Below, piece after piece: positions 61,198 to 64,000 of a stretch of DNA of 64,000 bases. The notes under the pieces are model-generated. The model was given only the letters and a program-made list of their open reading frames with translations, did no database searches and was not told where the DNA came from. Position 1 is the first letter of the stretch; the number at the start of each line of letters is the position of its first letter. The translations under genes were made by a program, and so were the position numbers. Source of the stretch: Oscillospiraceae bacterium (GTDB lineage: Bacteria; Bacillota; Clostridia; Oscillospirales; Oscillospiraceae); contig CAJTFN010000015.1 in NCBI GenBank assembly GCA_910575815.1, positions 1-64,000 of the forward strand, read 5' to 3'.

Positions 61198-64000
61198 TCA
61201 ATACCCGGTCGTAGGAAGACGATTGGGCGTGCCGGTCGCCCGGGGAGCCTTGCCGGCAGAGCCGCCAGAGGCAACCGCGGTCGTCCACAGAGCGGAGGAG
61301 GTAGCCCACGCTCCGTTGTACTTGCCGCCACACTCGCTGCGAAGGATAACCTTGTAGCCGGGAACCACGCCAGGAATGACGTACCCGAAGAAGATGGGGG
61401 CCTGAGTAGGCTTAAAGCCAGCGGGCACCGTGCCAAATTCAAACCGGATATGCGTCACATACTCGCCACCGTTGACGTTGATAGCCAGAGAGCTAAGGTC
61501 GTACTGGTAGGGAGTAGCGGAGTTCAGGCCGGAGGCCAGGGGGCGGTAGTCGTTCTGGTTCGTCTTATACTGGATGCTGTAATAGACAGAAGACGACCAG
61601 GTGCCAGTGAAGAGAGTACCGGCCCGCATCGCGTCGGTGGGGACCGTGATGGTCCAGTAGTAGTTATCCAGGCGCTCAGCGGAGTCGTTGTTGACCGCAG
61701 TGAACAGGTACTTCATGGAAGAACCCGCCGCCACGCTGTTGTTGCCAGTGACCTTGTGGGTCACCTTGAGGTCCATGGGGCTGTTCTGATACTCCGTCCG
61801 AACCACGTCATTGTTGATTTTGATGTAGACCTCAGTCTCCTTGACAGGCCCGTTGTTATCAGTCATGCCGAAGTAGGCGGGAGCGGTCTTCTGGCGGATG
61901 ATATACCGGCCGATAGGCAGGACGCCGCTGGCGGCCACGCCGTAGGAATCAGTGGTAATCGTCGCCATAACCGCGAAGGTGAAGGGGTCATAAATCTCGA
62001 AGACGCCGCCCTGCAGGTTGGAACCCGCGGCAAGGTCCAGAGTGGAGTTGTAAGCAGTAGACGTCAGGTGGACCTGAATCTGGCCGCCCTCAGTGAACAT
62101 CTTCCATGTGATTTCGGTGGTCTCGCCATTGAGCACGTCAATAACCTTGGGAACCTTATCCACGGTGTAGCCGCTGGGGACGGAAATCTGCTCCAGAGTG
62201 TAGGAGCCATTGGTCACGCTCTGTTTCAGCGTGATGTAGCCCTCGTTGTTGCTGGTGTATTCGTCGACAATTTTGCCGGTGCTGTCTTTCAGCATGACCC
62301 GCACTCCGTAGATGGCGGCGCCGGTGGTGCCGTTCACGAACTTCACGCGGATGCTGGACAGCTGGGTCAGCTGGAAGTCGATGATGGTGGGGGCGTCAGC
62401 CTTAACCTCAACCCTGCGCTCGGCGCAGAGCGTGAAGTTCTTATACCCCTCCGGCAGCTCCGTCATCTTGATGACATACCAGCCGGGTTCCAGGGTGGCA
62501 TAGGCGATGCCCACGGTATCGGAAGTGAAGGTGCCAACGATGGTCCCTTCCAGGGTGGTGATTTGGTACTTGACGCCAGCGACCATCTCCCCGGTCTGCT
62601 TCACGGAGGTGCGAATCTGCACGCCGTAAGTCTTGCCGTGGTAGAACTTCACGACCGCTGTGCCGTTGCTGGTGATTTCGACGGACTGGGAGTCCTCAGA
62701 GCCGATGGTATAACCGCTGGGAGGATTTGTCTCCTTCACAACGTACCAACCGGGCTCCAGGCCCTCGACCGTCAGCAGACCGTTGGAGTCGGTGGTGTAG
62801 TTGCCAACCAGCTCGCCGTTCTGCTTTGTGATGGTGACCTTCATGCCCGGCAGAGCAACTTCCTTGTTGTCAAGGGAGTAGACCTGGAGGAGCCCTCTGG
62901 CCACGAACTCAAACTTCACAGTGACAGCGACTCCGTCCTTGATTTCGACGGTTTGCTCGGTGGTCACGGCGGTATAGCCGTTCTCAGCCTTGATAACCTT
63001 CAAAACGTAGAAGCCAGCGGTCAGCTTATCAGTCTGAATCACTCCAGTGGTATCGGATGTGTAGGTGTTCACAAGCACGCCATTCTGCTGCCAGACCTCG
63101 ATAACGACGCCGGACAGGGGAGCCTGGGTGTCCTTGTCGACCGTCTGGATGGTGATGCCCGCGTTGGGCGTATCCTGGAAGGTGACGTGGGCCTCAGTGC
63201 CAACCTTGACATGGACGAGCTTGGCTTCTTCGTCAATGGCGTAGCCGGTGGGAGCTTTCAGCTCCTCGACGGAGTACATGCCCTCAGTCAGCCCGGAAAC
63301 CAAGGCCAGACCGTTGGAATCAGTCTCGTATTCGCCGATGACGATGTTATCGGAATTGCGGGTGACCTGGAATCTCGCGCCGGCCAGCGTCTCGCCGGTC
63401 AGACGGTCCACCTTCTCGATGACGAGTCCGGCCGTGTAGTCCTTGAACACCACGATAGTGGTCTCCCCAGAAACAACAATGCCTTCCTTCTCGGCGTCGA
63501 CGATGGTGTATTTGTCAGGCGCGTAGGTCTGTTTAATGATGTACCGGCCCGGGAGCAGGCTGCCCCAGACAATGGAGCCGGAATTGTCGGTGACGCCCTC
63601 GCTAATCAGCTTGCCGGTCTCGGCGAAGTACAGCTGGAACCGTCCGCCTTCGAGCTTGTGGCCGTCGGCCTGGTCCTCCAGGCGGATAACCAGGGAGCCC
63701 ATGGCCGCGTCAACGAACTCGACACGGTTAATGACTCCAACCTTGACCGTGATGGTCTTGGGGGTCTCGCTGACGGAGTAGCCCTCCGGGGCGGACATCT
63801 CAGTCACAATGTAGTGTCCGGGAGGGATGGGGCGGACAATTGCCTCGCCCTGGGCGTCGGTGGTATAGGTGCCGATGAAGTCTCTGTCCGCCGTCTCAAC
63901 CTTGAAGACCGCTCCGGCGATTCCCCTCTTGTTGCCAGCGTCACCCTTGAAGATAACCAACTCGCAGGCAGGCTCGTCGCGGACCACGAGGGGAACAATC
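61198..64000 (-). CDS. giant Cna-B/SpaA repeat surface protein, C-terminal 933+ aa (runs off window)
   Basis: The frame is open to the window edge. At least seven Cna-B/SpaA domains of about 80 aa follow one another (each with GAxFxV, ..YTTDSNGL, .L.PGWYVV.E...PxGY patterns), then a different beta domain (WTITVPTDAMRAGTLFTGTW region) and a Gly/Ala-rich tail. The last residues are RLPTTGY and stop: an LPXTG-like motif with neither hydrophobic helix nor basic tail after it. Intramolecular isopeptide-bonded stalk of an adhesin or pilus is the likely role. Confidence 0.85.
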   Translation of the reverse strand, partial: IVPLVVRDEPACELVIFKGDAGNKRGIAGAVFKVETADRDFIGTYTTDAQGEAIVRPIPPGHYIVTEMSAPEGYSVSETPKTITVKVGVINRVEFVDAAMGSLVIRLEDQADGHKLEGGRFQLYFAETGKLISEGVTDNSGSIVWGSLLPGRYIIKQTYAPDKYTIVDAEKEGIVVSGETTIVVFKDYTAGLVIEKVDRLTGETLAGARFQVTRNSDNIVIGEYETDSNGLALVSGLTEGMYSVEELKAPTGYAIDEEAKLVHVKVGTEAHVTFQDTPNAGITIQTVDKDTQAPLSGVVIEVWQQNGVLVNTYTSDTTGVIQTDKLTAGFYVLKVIKAENGYTAVTTEQTVEIKDGVAVTVKFEFVARGLLQVYSLDNKEVALPGMKVTITKQNGELVGNYTTDSNGLLTVEGLEPGWYVVKETNPPSGYTIGSEDSQSVEITSNGTAVVKFYHGKTYGVQIRTSVKQTGEMVAGVKYQITTLEGTIVGTFTSDTVGIAYATLEPGWYVIKMTELPEGYKNFTLCAERRVEVKADAPTIIDFQLTQLSSIRVKFVNGTTGAAIYGVRVMLKDSTGKIVDEYTSNNEGYITLKQSVTNGSYTLEQISVPSGYTVDKVPKVIDVLNGETTEITWKMFTEGGQIQVHLTSTAYNSTLDLAAGSNLQGGVFEIYDPFTFAVMATITTDSYGVAASGVLPIGRYIIRQKTAPAYFGMTDNNGPVKETEVYIKINNDVVRTEYQNSPMDLKVTHKVTGNNSVAAGSSMKYLFTAVNNDSAERLDNYYWTITVPTDAMRAGTLFTGTWSSSVYYSIQYKTNQNDYRPLASGLNSATPYQYDLSSLAINVNGGEYVTHIRFEFGTVPAGFKPTQAPIFFGYVIPGVVPGYKVILRSECGGKYNGAWATSSALWTTAVASGGSAGKAPRATGTPNRLPTTGY

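Noticed and set aside
1..64000. DGR reverse transcriptase or template repeat
   Set aside because: I looked for RT motifs and for a non-coding near-copy of the SAR..GFRP segment with AAC/AAT codons; every copy seen is coding and belongs to a VP gene. The DGR machinery, if any, lies elsewhere.
1..64000. CRISPR array
   Set aside because: No run of identical short repeats with regular unique spacers; the bipartite repeats are dispersed by kilobases.
1..64000. tRNA or rRNA genes
   Set aside because: Only isolated TTCGAATCC-like words (for example near 61090) without acceptor or anticodon stems.

Overview
The window looks like part of a large mobile element (megaplasmid, large integrative element or jumbo phage) of a gut Bacillota, most likely a clostridial/Oscillospiraceae host. 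Supporting signs are strong AGGAGG ribosome sites, a SpoVG-type protein, Cna-B/SpaA surface proteins with an LPXTG-like end, YopX, DUF1064 and DUF3232-type small proteins, and C-type-lectin-fold proteins of the kind diversified by retroelements in gut Clostridia phages and plasmids. No virion, conjugation, replication-initiator or integrase gene is visible, so plasmid versus phage stays open. Most genes are small, poorly characterised, and sit in short operons on either strand.

Layout. 0-14.8 kb: variable-protein (VP) genes at 1-585, 2310-4418, 4534-5502, 8283-8771, 9059-9553 and 14126-14821 (one more at 27199-27873, and a headless relic at 27907-28233). Between them lie an IscB/omegaRNA element (about 5.53-7.33 kb), a TnpB relic (8.77-8.93 kb), a 46-nt palindromic mini-element (675-720), a metallophosphoesterase, a RelB/RelE-type toxin-antitoxin pair and a 1.25 kb non-coding stretch with degenerate tandem repeats (11.7-12.9 kb). 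15-27 kb: a J-domain protein, an ATP-grasp-like protein, a gene split exactly by a TnpB insertion (18880-20274), an NYN-domain protein, a YdjM-like membrane protein and a zinc-ribbon Dam methylase. 28-35 kb: a Suv3-like helicase, a P-loop kinase/deoxyribosyltransferase fusion and a RecD2-like helicase. 35-45 kb: mostly small uncharacterised proteins, with YwbE-like, sliding-clamp-like and DUF1064 proteins. 45-52 kb: a SprT-like protein lacking its catalytic Glu, a Cna-B surface protein, an HD hydrolase, a DUF2442/DUF4160 pair, a NADAR protein and a DUF3990 ADP-ribosyltransferase-like toxin with its partner. 52-58 kb: DUF262 protein, Fe-S/zinc cluster protein, an incomplete N6-methylase and unknowns. 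58.3-60.1 kb: an AT-rich three-gene island with a SecB-like chaperone. 60.5-64 kb: a tandem SpoVG protein and a giant Cna-B repeat protein running off the window.

Four signals stand out. (1) Nine VP domain copies vary at fixed codons whose first two bases change while the wobble C or T stays fixed: the mark of diversity-generating-retroelement (DGR) mutagenesis of AAC/AAT codons. No reverse transcriptase or template repeat is in the window. (2) Over 30 genes share one promoter type: -35 GAATTG/TGATGG, a 17-bp spacer (one case 18), and a -10 TAnnAT/TATAAC preceded by GCA. (3) A bipartite repeat of nearly constant length (54-61 bp; TGTGTCGGGC, about 26 unconserved bases, CTTnTTGnCAAACC) occurs 17 times, only in intergenic DNA and often next to those promoters. 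(4) IS200/IS605-type RNA-guided elements (IscB, TnpB, minimal palindromes, a guide-RNA relic) cluster next to VP genes.
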